DNA of 64,000 bases from [Anoxybacillus] calidus (GCF_013760845.1 NZ_JACDUU010000002.1:186001-250000), one strand, 5' to 3'; shown: positions 38,861 through 49,206, counted from the first letter of the stretch. The notes: generated from the sequence alone by a model not told the origin. Translations and numbers: made by a program.

Positions 38861-41059
38861 ATGTCGAAAATACGTGTATATGAATACGCCAAAAAAAATA
38901 ACGTTTCTAGCAAAGACATCATTCATAAATTAAAAGAAATGAATATTGAGGTTACAAATCATATGGCAACACTTGAACCGGAAATCGTCGAAAAACTAGA
39001 TCGTTCATATCATAAAAAAGAAGAAAAACAAGAAGGGCATAAGGCGCCACAAAAAGAAAAAGCGCCATTAAAACCAAAAGGATATATCGGTGATTTCGAA
39101 GATGACGATGAGGTAGTGAAAACGAAAGTTCCGATTAAAAAAGGCGGAAATAAAAGAGGCGAAGGCAAGAAACACGACGTCGAAAGCCAGCAGAAAGAAA
39201 AGAAAATTTTTAATAATAATAAGAAAAATAAAAACAAAAATAAACATAAGCAACAGGTGAATCAGCCTATCGTGCAGGAAGTAGAAAAGAAAAAAGAAAA
39301 AGAGCTTCCTAAGAAAATTACGTTTGAAGGCTCTTTAACGGTTGCGGAACTTGCGAAAAAGCTTGGCAAAGAACCGTCTGAAATTATTAAGAAACTGTTT
39401 ATGCTCGGCATTATGGCGACGATTAACCAAGACTTAGATAAAGATGCGATTGAGTTAATTTGCGCTGACTATGGCGTTGAAGTCGAAGAAAAAGTTGTCA
39501 TTGATGAAACAGAATTTGAAGCATATGAAATTGTTGATGATCCAGAAGATCTAGTAGAACGTCCTCCGGTTGTTACCATCATGGGACACGTTGACCATGG
39601 AAAAACAACGCTATTAGACTCCATCCGCAACTCAAAAGTGACGGAAGGAGAAGCAGGCGGTATTACACAACATATCGGTGCATACCAAGTCGTTGTAAAC
39701 GATAAGAAAATTACGTTCCTTGATACACCAGGGCATGAAGCGTTTACAACAATGCGTGCTCGCGGTGCACAAGTAACAGATATCGTTGTTCTTGTGGTCG
39801 CAGCGGATGATGGTGTCATGCCGCAAACGGTCGAAGCCATTAACCATGCGAAAGCGGCGAATGTGCCAATTATTGTTGCTGTTAACAAAATGGATAAACC
39901 TACAGCAAATCCTGATCGCGTCATGCAAGAACTAATGGAACATAATCTTGTGCCGGAAGAATGGGGCGGTGACACGATTTTCTGTAAACTGTCGGCAAAA
40001 ACCGGCGAAGGAATTGACCATTTGTTAGAAATGATTCTTCTTGTCAGCGAAATGGAAGAACTTAAAGCGAATCCAAATCGCCGTGCAACAGGTACAGTAA
40101 TCGAAGCAAAACTAGATAAAGGTCGCGGTCCTGTAGCAACATTGCTCGTACAGGCAGGTACATTACGTGTTGGAGATCCGATTGTAGTCGGCAACACTTA
40201 TGGACGCGTGCGTGCAATGGTGAATGACTCAGGACGCCGCATCAAAGAAGCTGGTCCGTCAACTCCAGTTGAGATTACAGGTCTAAACGATGTGCCACAA
40301 GCAGGCGACCGTTTCATGGTATTTGAAGATGAGAAAAAAGCTCGTCAAATTGGTGAAGCGCGAGCACAAAAACAATTGCTTGAACAGCGCAGCGTGAAAA
40401 CTCGCGTGAGCCTTGACGATTTATTCGAGCAAATTAAACAAGGTGAAATGAAAGAGCTTAACATCATCGTAAAAGCGGATGTTCAAGGTTCTGTTGAGGC
40501 GCTTGCAGCAGCACTGCAAAAAATTGAAGTTGAAGGTGTCCGAGTAAAAATTATTCATGCCGGAGTAGGAGCGATTACAGAATCCGATATCATTTTAGCA
40601 ACTGCTTCCACCGCGATTGTCATCGGCTTTAACGTTCGTCCAGATGCAAATGCGAAGAGGGTTGCTGAAACAGAAAAAGTTGATATTCGTCTTCACCGCA
40701 TCATTTATAAAGTGATTGAGGAAATTGAGGCGGCAATGAAAGGAATGCTTGACCCAGAGTATGAAGAAAAGGTGATTGGTCAAGCGGAAGTTCGTCAAAC
40801 ATTTAAAGTATCTAAAGTTGGAACAATTGCTGGTTGTTATGTCACAGATGGAAAAATTACACGTGACAGCAAAGTACGTCTCATCCGTCAAGGTGTTGTT
40901 GTTTATGAAGGTGAAATTGACACGCTCAAACGCTTCAAAGACGATGTGAAAGAAGTGGCTCAAGGTTACGAATGCGGTGTTACAATTAAAAACTTTAATG
41001 ACATTAAAGAAGGCGATGTCATCGAAGCATATGTGATGGAAGAAGTAAAACGAGCATGA
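38861..41059 (+). CDS. infB: Translation initiation factor IF-2
   Basis: IF-2 is the GTPase that places initiator tRNA on the ribosome. Its 732 residues begin with an IF2N helix bundle ([17 protein letters not shown]), then a Lys-rich linker (residues ~50-150, including runs of [10 protein letters not shown]), a second IF2N domain, the G domain ([13 protein letters not shown], ~241; [12 protein letters not shown]) and domains II-IV. The short N-terminal region is typical of Bacilli. The stop overlaps the ylxP start (ATGA). Confidence 0.98.
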   Translation: MSKIRVYEYAKKNNVSSKDIIHKLKEMNIEVTNHMATLEPEIVEKLDRSYHKKEEKQEGHKAPQKEKAPLKPKGYIGDFEDDDEVVKTKVPIKKGGNKRGEGKKHDVESQQKEKKIFNNNKKNKNKNKHKQQVNQPIVQEVEKKKEKELPKKITFEGSLTVAELAKKLGKEPSEIIKKLFMLGIMATINQDLDKDAIELICADYGVEVEEKVVIDETEFEAYEIVDDPEDLVERPPVVTIMGHVDHGKTTLLDSIRNSKVTEGEAGGITQHIGAYQVVVNDKKITFLDTPGHEAFTTMRARGAQVTDIVVLVVAADDGVMPQTVEAINHAKAANVPIIVAVNKMDKPTANPDRVMQELMEHNLVPEEWGGDTIFCKLSAKTGEGIDHLLEMILLVSEMEELKANPNRRATGTVIEAKLDKGRGPVATLLVQAGTLRVGDPIVVGNTYGRVRAMVNDSGRRIKEAGPSTPVEITGLNDVPQAGDRFMVFEDEKKARQIGEARAQKQLLEQRSVKTRVSLDDLFEQIKQGEMKELNIIVKADVQGSVEALAAALQKIEVEGVRVKIIHAGVGAITESDIILATASTAIVIGFNVRPDANAKRVAETEKVDIRLHRIIYKVIEEIEAAMKGMLDPEYEEKVIGQAEVRQTFKVSKVGTIAGCYVTDGKITRDSKVRLIRQGVVVYEGEIDTLKRFKDDVKEVAQGYECGVTIKNFNDIKEGDVIEAYVMEEVKRA

Positions 41060-41334
41060 TTGGCTATGTAGAGTGTGAGTGCCTCATTTATGACGCACAA
41101 TCACTAAAAGAAAAGAGAGCCGTGCTGCAACGTGTTGTCACACGGCTCAAACAAAAATATAATGTATCAGTAGCCGAAATCGATCATCAAGATGTTTGGC
41201 AGCGTACAAAGCTTGGAATAGTGGCTATTACGTCAAACCGAATAACAACGGAACGTGAATTGCAACGGGCGCTTGAGATGATCGATTCATTTCCCGAAAT
41301 AGAACGGACGGTTACAACATTTGAGTGGTTTTAA
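41056..41334 (+). CDS. ylxP: YlxP (DUF503) family protein
   Basis: This 92-residue DUF503 protein has [20 protein letters not shown] at the N-terminus and [10 protein letters not shown] in the middle. It is universally placed between infB and rbfA in Bacilli and probably acts in ribosome assembly or translation. Its biochemical role is not established. It overlaps infB by 4 bases. Confidence 0.93.
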   Translation: MIGYVECECLIYDAQSLKEKRAVLQRVVTRLKQKYNVSVAEIDHQDVWQRTKLGIVAITSNRITTERELQRALEMIDSFPEIERTVTTFEWF

Positions 41335-41348
41335 TCGAGGTGATGAAA

Positions 41349-41711
41349 ATGCGTTTGCGAGCTGCTCGTGTTGGCGAACAAATGAAAAAGGAATTAAGCG
41401 ATATTATTGGTCGCAAACTGAAAGACCCACGTATCGGTTTTGTGACAGTTACCGATGTACGTGTCACAGGAGATTTGCAACAAGCTAAAGTATATATCTC
41501 CGTCTTAGGGGATGAGGAACAACGGCAAAATACATTAAAGGGCTTAGCAAAAGCAAAAGGTTTTATCCGTTCAGAAATCGGTCAACGCATTCGCCTTCGA
41601 AAAACACCGGAGATTTATTTTGAAATTGACGAATCGATTGACTATGGCAGCCGTATTGAATCCTTAATTAAACAAATTTCAGAAGATGAACAACATAAAA
41701 GTGAGGAATGA
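41349..41711 (+). CDS. rbfA: 30S ribosome-binding factor RbfA
   Basis: RbfA binds immature 30S subunits and is needed for 16S rRNA 5' processing and cold adaptation. The ATG at 41349 is preferred, with GAGGTG at 41337-41342 and the protein starting [16 protein letters not shown], giving 120 residues. [19 protein letters not shown] is the family core. A palindromic terminator element follows. Confidence 0.95.
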   Translation: MRLRAARVGEQMKKELSDIIGRKLKDPRIGFVTVTDVRVTGDLQQAKVYISVLGDEEQRQNTLKGLAKAKGFIRSEIGQRIRLRKTPEIYFEIDESIDYGSRIESLIKQISEDEQHKSEE

Positions 41712-41722
41712 TGAGTCTCTTT

Positions 41723-41814
41723 AAGGGTCTGTTTCCCCGAACGATTACAATATATAAGGGTGCTCTTGCTAAATTACCCGTATATTGTAGTTGAAGGGAA
41801 ACAGACCTTTTTTG
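41723..41814. repeat. Palindromic repeat/terminator, family C copy 1, between rbfA and truB
   Basis: GGTCTGTTTCCC (41726-41737) pairs perfectly with GGGAAACAGACC (41796-41807), followed by TTTTTTT. Inner arms also pair (TACAATATA with TATATTGTA). It therefore ends the nusA operon as a ~90-base extended hairpin. The left arm resembles the start of the element at 54305-54388 (GGGTC(T/A)G(A)TTTCC(C/T)CGAA), suggesting a small repeat family. Confidence 0.8.
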
Positions 41815-41845
41815 TTTAAGGGAATATACATAGAGGGGGGTTGTT

Positions 41846-42754
41846 ATGGACGGAATCCTTTTGTTACATAAACCAGCAGGGGTAACATCACATGATTGCG
41901 TCTTAAAAGTGCGCAAAATGTTAAAAATAAAAAAAGTAGGACATACAGGAACTCTCGACCCAGATGTATCTGGTGTTTTGCCGATTTGTATCGGGAAAGC
42001 GACAAAAATTGTTGAGTTATTAACAGGGGCAAGTAAAACATATGAAGGAGAAGTAACGCTAGGCTTCTCAACCACAACAGAAGATGCTTCCGGTGAAATG
42101 GTCGAAGAAAAAAAAGTTGACAGACCGATTCAGCGAAATGAAATTGAAAATGTGTTTCAACAATTAACAGGAGAAATTGAACAAACTCCACCAATGTACT
42201 CGGCTGTAAAGATAAATGGAAAAAAGTTATACGAATATGCCCGTGCTGGCATTGAAGTTCAAAGGCCGACTCGTATTGTAACGATTCATGAATTGACATT
42301 ACTTGATCATAGAGAAATATTTACGGGGGAAACCATTTCGTTTCGCTTTCGGGTTACATGCAGTAAAGGCACATACGTACGAACGTTAGCTGTCACCATT
42401 GGAGAAATGTTAGGATTCCCTGCACATATGTCTCATTTAATTCGTACGGCATCTGGTCCATTTACGCTTGATCAATGCTTAACTTTTGAAGAAATAGAAG
42501 AAAAGCTTAAGAATAACGAATTAGCAACGATTTTAGTACCAATTGAACAAGCACTTTTCCATTTGCCGAAATATCAAATTAATGATAAAGTAGCAGAGAA
42601 AGTAAAAAACGGGGCAGTATTGCCGATACCAAATGAATTAAAAGATGTGAATGACCCTATGTTAGTAGTGAACGAACAAAATAAAGCATTAGCTTTATAT
42701 ATAAAGCATCCGGAAAAACCGCATCTCATCAAGCCGTTAAAAGTATTGGGATGA
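41846..42754 (+). CDS. truB: tRNA pseudouridine-55 synthase TruB
   Basis: TruB makes pseudouridine 55 in the T loop of tRNAs. The 302-residue protein has the catalytic D38 in GHTGTLDPDVSG and the YEGEVTLG and KGTYVRTLA motifs. A C-terminal PUA-like region begins near 235. GAGGGGGG precedes the ATG. It is followed by ribF, the common order in Firmicutes. Confidence 0.97.
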   Translation: MDGILLLHKPAGVTSHDCVLKVRKMLKIKKVGHTGTLDPDVSGVLPICIGKATKIVELLTGASKTYEGEVTLGFSTTTEDASGEMVEEKKVDRPIQRNEIENVFQQLTGEIEQTPPMYSAVKINGKKLYEYARAGIEVQRPTRIVTIHELTLLDHREIFTGETISFRFRVTCSKGTYVRTLAVTIGEMLGFPAHMSHLIRTASGPFTLDQCLTFEEIEEKLKNNELATILVPIEQALFHLPKYQINDKVAEKVKNGAVLPIPNELKDVNDPMLVVNEQNKALALYIKHPEKPHLIKPLKVLG

Positions 42755-42788
42755 TTAGAAGCGGCAATAGGCAGAAGGTGAATATGTT

Positions 42789-43772
42789 ATGAAAACATTG
42801 TTTATCTCTCATCCTCATCATATGAATAAAAACCAATTCCCACCAACGGTCATGGCCCTTGGGTATTTTGATGGCGTTCATCTAGGTCACCAGCAAGTAA
42901 TAAAAACAGCGAAACAAATGGCCGATGAAAAAGGGTATAAAAGCGCAGTCATGACGTTTGACCCACACCCATCCGTCGTATTAGGGCGAAAAGAAAAACA
43001 CGTTCACTTTATTACGCCTTTGAAAGAAAAGGAGCGGTTAATTGCTGAGCTAGGAATTGATTACTTATATGTAGTTGAATTTACACCACAGTTTGCCGAA
43101 TTACTTCCGCAAGAATTTGTTGATCAATATATTATTGATTTTCATGTCAAACACGTTGTTGCAGGTTTCGATTTTACGTACGGACGTCTTGGTAAAGGAA
43201 CAATGGAGACACTGCCGTTTCATTCGCGTGGACAGTTCTCGCAAACCGTTGTGCCAAAAATGAGTTTTCGAGAAGAGAAAATTAGTTCCACCTATATACG
43301 ACAATTGCTGAAAAACGGGGATGTGGACCAGCTTCCTAGCTTACTTGGCCGCTTTTATGAAATAAAAGGGATTGTGGTTGACGGAGAAAAGCGGGGAAGA
43401 ACGATCGGTTTCCCAACGGCAAATATCGAACCAATCGATGATTATCTTTTACCGGCACTTGGAGTATATGTGGTAACAATTAAAATAGACGGTCATACGT
43501 ATGAAGGAGTATGCAACGTCGGCTATAAACCAACATTTCATAAAACACAAGCTGACCGGCCTAATATTGAAGTGCATATTTTTGATTTCGCAAAGGAGAT
43601 TTACGGAGAAACGATCACTCTTGAGTGGCATAAACGGCTAAGAAGTGAAAAAAAGTTTGCAAAGATTGATGAATTAATTGCGCAAATTCAACGCGATAAA
43701 GAAGCAGCCCGAAACTATTTTCGGAATCTAGACGAAAAGACTTGCATTTTAGTACAAAAAGATGTATTCTAA
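42789..43772 (+). CDS. ribF: Bifunctional riboflavin kinase/FAD synthetase RibF
   Basis: RibF converts riboflavin to FMN and FAD. The N-terminal nucleotidyltransferase half has GYFDGVHLGHQQVI and a later KISSTYIRQLL motif. The C-terminal flavokinase half has GRTIGFPTANIE and the YGVCNVGYKPTF-type sheet. It has 327 residues, with a C-terminal extension after KEAARNYF. AGAAGGTG lies upstream of the ATG. Confidence 0.96.
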   Translation: MKTLFISHPHHMNKNQFPPTVMALGYFDGVHLGHQQVIKTAKQMADEKGYKSAVMTFDPHPSVVLGRKEKHVHFITPLKEKERLIAELGIDYLYVVEFTPQFAELLPQEFVDQYIIDFHVKHVVAGFDFTYGRLGKGTMETLPFHSRGQFSQTVVPKMSFREEKISSTYIRQLLKNGDVDQLPSLLGRFYEIKGIVVDGEKRGRTIGFPTANIEPIDDYLLPALGVYVVTIKIDGHTYEGVCNVGYKPTFHKTQADRPNIEVHIFDFAKEIYGETITLEWHKRLRSEKKFAKIDELIAQIQRDKEAARNYFRNLDEKTCILVQKDVF

Positions 43773-43788
43773 TAAACGTATGCAAAAT

Positions 43789-43839
43789 AACCATTGCTTG
43801 GCAAGTCGAGTCACCGACGCTTGCTCGGTAATTGGGGTT
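43789..43839 (+). promoter_or_regulatory. Putative S15-binding leader of rpsO
   Basis: A compact three-way junction can form. AACC/GGTT and CCA/TGG close it. One arm is TTGC-TTG-GCAA (43794-43804). The other is ACCGA...TCGGT (43813-43829) with a 7-base loop. rpsO leaders in Geobacillus/Bacillus relatives are known to bind S15 for autoregulation using junction-type RNAs. The match to that exact structure is an inference. Confidence 0.5.
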
Positions 43840-43862
43840 TAATAATGAGGAGGTGAAAAAGG

Positions 43863-44132
43863 ATGGCACTTACACAAGAGCGTAAAAATGAAATTATTAA
43901 CGCTTTTAAAATTCACGAAACTGACACTGGTTCTCCAGAAGTTCAAATTGCTATCCTTACAGAGCAAATTAACAACTTAAACGAACATCTACGTGTTCAC
44001 AAGAAAGACCATCATTCACGTCGTGGATTATTGAAAATGGTTGGTAAGCGCCGTAACTTACTAACTTATTTGCGTAACAAAGATATTACGCGCTATCGTG
44101 AATTAATTAACAAACTTGGATTACGTCGTTAA
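43863..44132 (+). CDS. rpsO: 30S ribosomal protein S15
   Basis: S15 is a primary 16S rRNA-binding protein that nucleates the 30S platform. The 89 residues contain [18 protein letters not shown] and [35 protein letters not shown] is an unusually strong ribosome-binding site. A terminator follows, separating it from pnp. Confidence 0.98.
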   Translation: MALTQERKNEIINAFKIHETDTGSPEVQIAILTEQINNLNEHLRVHKKDHHSRRGLLKMVGKRRNLLTYLRNKDITRYRELINKLGLRR

Positions 44133-44142
44133 TGTTAGTAGA

Positions 44143-44169
44143 AAAAGCGGGAGCATTCCCGCTTTTTTG
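44143..44169 (+). terminator. Rho-independent terminator of rpsO
   Basis: AAAAGCGGGA pairs with TCCCGCTTTT around GCAT, then further T. Confidence 0.9.
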
Positions 44170-44227
44170 CTAGTTTAAATAAAAAATTTCTAGAAACTGC
44201 GATGCATTTATATATACAATATAATTA

Positions 44228-44257
44228 TTGATATGTTTTTATTGATTCGTTCATACT
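44228..44257 (+). promoter_or_regulatory. Possible sigma-A promoter for pnp
   Basis: TTGATA (44228-44233) and CATACT (44252-44257) with an 18-base spacer lie ~150 bases before pnp. The -10 is imperfect. The leader behind it contains a hairpin at 44305-44324. Confidence 0.4.
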
Positions 44258-44304
44258 AAAATAAAGGGAATCCTCATTAGTAAAGATTGGGGACATCTCT
44301 TTTC

Positions 44305-44324
44305 ACACTAGTCATCTCTAGTGT
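44305..44324 (+). promoter_or_regulatory. pnp leader hairpin
   Basis: ACACTAG pairs with CTAGTGT across a 6-base loop, ~85 bases before the pnp ATG. Polynucleotide phosphorylase is known in E. coli to control its own mRNA after cleavage of a leader hairpin; whether that applies here is unknown. Confidence 0.4.
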
Positions 44325-44409
44325 TGGTGATCTCATGATCGAAGATGTATGCATAATATAATGAATGTATTTATTTTTCATTTGTACATAGAGAGGAGTA
44401 CTCATTTAT

Positions 44410-46521
44410 ATGGAGCAAGAGAAACATGTCTTTTCCATAGATTGGGCAGGACGGACGCTCACTGCAGAAATTGGCCAATTGGCCAAACAAGCGAATGGCG
44501 CTGTCTTAGTTCGCTATGGTGATACGGTTGTTTTAAGTACAGCAACAGCATCGAAAGAAGCAAAAAGTGTCGATTTCTTCCCATTAACGGTCAACTATGA
44601 GGAACGTTTATATGCAGTTGGTAAAATTCCAGGTGGCTTTATTAAACGTGAAGGCCGCCCGAGTGAAAAGGCCATTTTGGCGAGCCGCCTCATTGACCGT
44701 CCGATTCGTCCGTTATTTGCTGAAGGATTTCGCAATGAAGTGCAAATTGTATCAATGGTAATGAGCGTCGATCAAGACTGCTCCCCAGAAATGGCAGCGA
44801 TGTTTGGCTCATCATTGGCGTTAACCATTTCTGATATTCCGTTTGAAGGGCCGATTGCTGGTGTAACGGTTGGACGTGTTGACGGTCAATTTGTGATTAA
44901 TCCGTCAGTTGAGCAAATGGAGAAAAGCGATATTCATCTTGTCGTTGCAGGAACAAAAGACGCCATTAACATGGTTGAAGCCGGTGCGGACGAGGTGCCG
45001 GAAGAAGTAATGCTTGAAGCAATTATGTTTGGGCATGAAGAGATTAAACGGCTGATTGCGTTCCAAGAGGAAATTGCTGCGAAAGTTGGAAAAGAAAAGA
45101 TGGAGGTTGTACTTTACGAACTTGACCCTCAGCTAGAGGCGGAAATTCGCCAAATGGCTGAAGCCGATATTAAACGTGCTGTTCAAGTTCCTGAAAAGCT
45201 GGCTCGTGAGGCAGCAATTGATGAAGTAAAAGCAGGCGTTGTGGCGAAATACGAAGAGCAGGAAGCGGATGAAGAAACGCTCAAACAAGTGAATGAGATA
45301 TTACATAAGTTAGTGAAAGAAGAAGTTCGCCGCCTTATTACAGAAGAAAAAGTACGTCCAGACGGTCGAAGAATTGATGAAATTCGTCCGCTATCTTCTG
45401 AAGTCGGTTTATTACCGCGCACACATGGTTCAGGTCTGTTTACGCGCGGGCAAACGCAGGCGCTTAGCGTTTGTACGTTAGGAGCTCTCGGTGATGTCCA
45501 AATTTTGGACGGACTTGGTATTGAAGAAACAAAACGCTTTATGCATCACTATAACTTCCCGCCATTTTCAGTGGGGGAAACAGGAGCTATGCGCGGACCA
45601 GGGCGTCGGGAAATTGGACATGGTGCGCTTGGTGAGCGGGCGTTAGAGCCAGTGATTCCATCTGAGAAAGAATTTCCTTATACGATCCGTCTCGTTTCTG
45701 AAGTGTTAGAATCAAATGGTTCGACTTCACAAGCAAGTATTTGTGCAAGCACATTAGCCATGATGGATGCTGGGGTTCCGATTAAAGCGCCAGTTGCGGG
45801 AATTGCGATGGGGCTTATCAAAAACGGTGAGCATTATACCATTCTTACGGACATTCAAGGAATGGAAGACCATCTTGGTGATATGGACTTTAAAGTAGCT
45901 GGTACAGCAAAAGGTGTAACAGCACTGCAAATGGATATTAAAATTAAAGGCCTATCGCGTGAAATTCTTGAAGAAGCTTTACAGCAAGCGAAAAAAGGCC
46001 GCATGGAAATCCTTGAGCATATGATGCAAACTATTAGTGAACCACGCAAAGAGCTTTCAAAATATGCTCCGAAAATTTTAACGATGCAAATCAATCCAGA
46101 TAAGATTCGCGAAGTCATTGGACCAAGCGGTAAGCAAATTAACAAAATTATTGAAGAAACCGGCGTCAAAATTGATATCGAACAAGATGGCACGATTTTC
46201 ATTTCTTCTGTTAATGAAGAAATGAACCGCAAAGCGAAAAAGATTATTGAAGACATTGTTCGTGAAGTTGAAGTAGGACAAATTTACCTAGGAAAAGTGA
46301 AGCGCATTGAAAAATTCGGTGCATTCGTCGAATTATTTAACGGTAAAGACGGTCTTGTTCATATTTCTGAATTAGCTGAAGAACGAATTGGTAAAGTGGA
46401 AGATGTTGTAGCGATTGGAGACGAAATTTTAGTAAAAGTAATGGAAATCGATAAACAAGGCCGAGTCAATCTTTCCCGTAAAGCTGTATTACGTGAGCAA
46501 AAAGAAAATCAAAAATTGTAA
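44410..46521 (+). CDS. pnp: Polynucleotide phosphorylase
   Basis: PNPase degrades RNA 3' to 5' phosphorolytically and takes part in the degradosome with RNase Y and RNase J. The 703-residue protein has two RNase PH domains ([37 protein letters not shown]), a KH domain ([15 protein letters not shown], ~560) and an S1 domain (~620-690). GAGAGGAG lies upstream at slightly long spacing. Confidence 0.98.
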   Translation: MEQEKHVFSIDWAGRTLTAEIGQLAKQANGAVLVRYGDTVVLSTATASKEAKSVDFFPLTVNYEERLYAVGKIPGGFIKREGRPSEKAILASRLIDRPIRPLFAEGFRNEVQIVSMVMSVDQDCSPEMAAMFGSSLALTISDIPFEGPIAGVTVGRVDGQFVINPSVEQMEKSDIHLVVAGTKDAINMVEAGADEVPEEVMLEAIMFGHEEIKRLIAFQEEIAAKVGKEKMEVVLYELDPQLEAEIRQMAEADIKRAVQVPEKLAREAAIDEVKAGVVAKYEEQEADEETLKQVNEILHKLVKEEVRRLITEEKVRPDGRRIDEIRPLSSEVGLLPRTHGSGLFTRGQTQALSVCTLGALGDVQILDGLGIEETKRFMHHYNFPPFSVGETGAMRGPGRREIGHGALGERALEPVIPSEKEFPYTIRLVSEVLESNGSTSQASICASTLAMMDAGVPIKAPVAGIAMGLIKNGEHYTILTDIQGMEDHLGDMDFKVAGTAKGVTALQMDIKIKGLSREILEEALQQAKKGRMEILEHMMQTISEPRKELSKYAPKILTMQINPDKIREVIGPSGKQINKIIEETGVKIDIEQDGTIFISSVNEEMNRKAKKIIEDIVREVEVGQIYLGKVKRIEKFGAFVELFNGKDGLVHISELAEERIGKVEDVVAIGDEILVKVMEIDKQGRVNLSRKAVLREQKENQKL

Positions 46522-46524
46522 CTT

Positions 46525-46556
46525 TGAGGAGCCTTGGGATTTCCCATGGCTTCTTT
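46525..46556 (+). terminator. Terminator after pnp
   Basis: GGAGCCTTGGG pairs with CCCATGGCTTC with one T-T mismatch, followed by TTTAT. It is moderately strong. Confidence 0.6.
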
Positions 46557-46642
46557 ATCGTTAACCAAAAGAAATAATGCACTCCTCTCGTTCTACCTTG
46601 TCCTTCCTTTACATATTTCTAGTAAAAAGGGAGGGACATGGT

Positions 46643-47605
46643 GTGAAAATAAAATATATTCGTCCTTTTACGTTGGCAATCATGTTGCTGGTTATATTCA
46701 TCATCTTTCAAAATCCTTGGATCGATCAATACGTTCATCATCTGCAAAATACAAGTGTAGAAACAGCAAAACAAAAAGATAAGCTTTATCTTGAAATTGA
46801 AGAAAAAGCAAAAAAATACGAAGTGCCTGCTCAAGATGCGAAAATTGATAGAGTTTGGAAAGCTATTCCCGGATATAACGGTTTAAAAGTGGATGTGGAT
46901 GCTTCTTATAAAAACATGAAAAAATTAGGAACATTTAACGAGCAGATGCTTGTGTATAAACAAATATCCCCGAAAGTTCATTTGGCTGATTTGCCGCCTG
47001 AAGCAATTTATCGCGGCCACCCAGAAAAGCCAATGGTTGCTTTTTTAATTAATGTAGCTTGGGGAAATGAGCATATTCCAAAAATGCTTGCAACATTAAA
47101 AAAGCATGATGTAAAGGCAACATTTTTCCTAGAGGGACGTTGGGTTAAAAACAACCCAGATATGGCAAAAATGATTGTGGATGCAGGTCATGAAGTTGGC
47201 AATCATTCATACAGCCATCCAGATTTAAAAACGATGAGCAATGAAGCGATTCATGAGCAGCTTATACAAACGAATGAAGTCATTGAAGCGACGACAGGAA
47301 TAAAATGTAAGTGGTTTGCTCCCCCAAGTGGCAGTTATCGAGACGATGTTGTAAAAATTGCTCATAGATTGCACATGGGGACCATTATGTGGAGCGTTGA
47401 TACAATTGATTGGCAAAAACCTTCTCCATCTGTTATAGTTGAACGAGTAATGTCTAAGATTCATCCAGGTGCGATGGTGTTGATGCACCCAACTGCACCT
47501 ACTGCACAAGCACTAGATTCGCTTATTGTCTCGATTAAAAAGAAAAAATACGAAATTTCTAATGTGTCAACATTATTAGACGAAGAAAGAATTGTAAGAA
47601 AATAG
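46643..47605 (+). CDS. ylxY: YlxY, polysaccharide deacetylase-like membrane protein
   Basis: This 320-residue protein has an N-terminal membrane anchor (about 6-24) and a NodB-type polysaccharide deacetylase domain from ~125. GTG at 46643 is used because AGGGAGGG lies 7 bases upstream; the longer frame from 46577 has no site. The metal-binding HSYSHPD is intact, but the usual first motif (TFDDGP) reads LINVAWGNEH, so the catalytic Asp is missing. Enzyme activity is therefore doubtful. The gene sits between pnp and mlpA as in B. subtilis. Confidence 0.9.
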   Translation: MKIKYIRPFTLAIMLLVIFIIFQNPWIDQYVHHLQNTSVETAKQKDKLYLEIEEKAKKYEVPAQDAKIDRVWKAIPGYNGLKVDVDASYKNMKKLGTFNEQMLVYKQISPKVHLADLPPEAIYRGHPEKPMVAFLINVAWGNEHIPKMLATLKKHDVKATFFLEGRWVKNNPDMAKMIVDAGHEVGNHSYSHPDLKTMSNEAIHEQLIQTNEVIEATTGIKCKWFAPPSGSYRDDVVKIAHRLHMGTIMWSVDTIDWQKPSPSVIVERVMSKIHPGAMVLMHPTAPTAQALDSLIVSIKKKKYEISNVSTLLDEERIVRK

Positions 47606-47616
47606 GAGGAACGGCA

Positions 47617-48858
47617 TTGGTTAAAAAGTATACGTGTCAAAATGGAGTAAGAATTGTTCTCGAACAAATTCCAACTATGCGTTCAGTTGCCATCGGTATA
47701 TGGATAGGAACGGGGTCACGCAATGAAAACGAGCAAAATAATGGAATTTCTCACTTTTTAGAACATATGTTTTTTAAAGGAACAAAAACGCGCAGTGCCC
47801 GGGAAATTGCTGAGGCGTTTGACAGCATCGGAGGGCAAGTGAACGCCTTCACGTCAAAAGAGTATACATGCTACTATGCGAAAGTGTTAGATGAACACGC
47901 AGGTTTCGCTTTAGAAATGCTGGCGGATATGTTCTTTAACTCCACATTTGTTGAAGAAGAATTAAAGAAGGAGAAAAATGTTGTATTAGAAGAAATTAAA
48001 ATGTACGAAGATACTCCTGACGATATTGTTCACGATTTATTAAGCAAGGCTTGCTACGCCAACCATTCACTTGGTTATCCAATTTTAGGGACGGAGCAAA
48101 CATTAAATACATTTACAGGCGATACACTGCGCGAATATATGGCGGAAAATTATACGCCAGATAAGGTGGTCATTTCTGTTGCCGGAAATGTGGAAGAAAG
48201 CTTTATCCATGAAATTGAAAAATATTTCGGTTCGTTCGAAGCAAAACAAAAAGCCCGTCAGATGGTTGCACCTGTTTTTCAGCCGCAAAAACTGGCCCGG
48301 AAAAAAGAAACAGAGCAAGCTCATTTATGCATCGGTTTTAACGGTTTGCCTGTTGGACATAAAGATATTTATAGCTTAATTATACTTAACAATATTTTAG
48401 GCGGCAGCATGAGCAGCCGTTTATTCCAAGAAGTGCGCGAGCAGCGCGGTTTAGCCTATTCCGTATTTTCTTATCATTCTTCTTATCAAGATGGGGGATT
48501 GTTGACGATTTACGGCGGTACGGGCAGCAACCAGCTAGATTTATTATTCGAAACGATTCAAGAGACAGTGCAAAAGCTGAAAGAAGACGGTATTACGTCG
48601 AAAGAACTGCAAAATAGCAAAGAACAGATGAAAGGCAGCTTAATGCTTAGCCTGGAAAGCACAAACAGCCGCATGAGCCGCAATGGAAAAAATGAACTTT
48701 TATTAGGCCGTCACCGTTCGCTCGATGAAATAATTGAATGTATTAATAACGTCACTGAAGACAGTGTGAATAAGTTAGCAAAGCAAATTTTCAGTGAAGA
48801 TTTTGCCGTAGCGCTTATTAGTCCAACTGGACAGCTTCCAAAAGCGCTTCAACATTAA
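47617..48858 (+). CDS. mlpA: M16 family zinc peptidase MlpA (YmxG)
   Basis: This 413-residue processing-peptidase-like protein has the inverted zinc motif HFLEH (H46, E49, H50) and the downstream glutamate region (VVLEEIKMYEDTPDD). The C-terminal R-rich substrate half contains the GLAYSVFSYHSSY motif. TTG at 47617 is preceded by TAGGAGGAA. In B. subtilis it is a cytoplasmic M16 peptidase of poorly defined physiological role; partners are not visible here. A strong terminator follows. Confidence 0.92.
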   Translation: MVKKYTCQNGVRIVLEQIPTMRSVAIGIWIGTGSRNENEQNNGISHFLEHMFFKGTKTRSAREIAEAFDSIGGQVNAFTSKEYTCYYAKVLDEHAGFALEMLADMFFNSTFVEEELKKEKNVVLEEIKMYEDTPDDIVHDLLSKACYANHSLGYPILGTEQTLNTFTGDTLREYMAENYTPDKVVISVAGNVEESFIHEIEKYFGSFEAKQKARQMVAPVFQPQKLARKKETEQAHLCIGFNGLPVGHKDIYSLIILNNILGGSMSSRLFQEVREQRGLAYSVFSYHSSYQDGGLLTIYGGTGSNQLDLLFETIQETVQKLKEDGITSKELQNSKEQMKGSLMLSLESTNSRMSRNGKNELLLGRHRSLDEIIECINNVTEDSVNKLAKQIFSEDFAVALISPTGQLPKALQH

Positions 48859-48862
48859 CAAG

Positions 48863-48901
48863 AAATGCCTGCAAGTTTTTACTTGCAGGCATTTTTTTTT
48901 C
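48863..48901 (+). terminator. Rho-independent terminator of mlpA
   Basis: AAATGCCTGCAAGT pairs with ACTTGCAGGCATTT across TTTT, then eight or more T. It is very strong. Confidence 0.93.
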
Positions 48902-48949
48902 TATTGTCTCTTACAATGATAGAAAGGTGACAAAGGAGGGGTTGACATA

Positions 48950-49189
48950 ATGAGGTTAAGCGAGCTGAGCGGCAAGGAGATTGTGGATGTGAAACGAGCA
49001 GAACGATTAGGGGTTTTAGGGCAGACAGATTTGGAAATAAACGAGCAAACGGGACAAATTCAAGCATTACTTATTCCAACGTCAAAATGGTTCGGTTTTC
49101 GAAAGGAAGGAAATGAGATTCGCGTTCCTTGGCAATACATTAAAAAAATTGGGTCTGATATGATTATCATTGATTTTCCTGATGAATAA
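48950..49189 (+). CDS. ymxH: YmxH (YlmC/YmxH family) PRC-barrel sporulation protein
   Basis: This 79-residue PRC-barrel-like protein (MRLSELSGKEIVDVKRAERLG; IRVPWQYIKKIGSDMIIID) belongs to the YlmC/YmxH family found only in endospore formers. AAAGGAGGGG precedes the ATG. Its function is unknown; position before the dipicolinate genes suggests a sporulation role. It is followed by a palindromic repeat that ends in a T run. Confidence 0.88.
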   Translation: MRLSELSGKEIVDVKRAERLGVLGQTDLEINEQTGQIQALLIPTSKWFGFRKEGNEIRVPWQYIKKIGSDMIIIDFPDE

Positions 49190-49206
49190 GTGCCATTTCA
49201 GCAAAA

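Noticed and set aside
39469-40197. 242-residue open frame on the minus strand inside infB
   Set aside because: It lies wholly opposite the G domain of infB, has no ribosome-binding site and is Ser/Thr-rich in the way antisense shadows are.
41844-42299. 151-residue minus-strand frame opposite truB
   Set aside because: It mirrors the conserved truB coding sequence and has no recognisable protein pattern.
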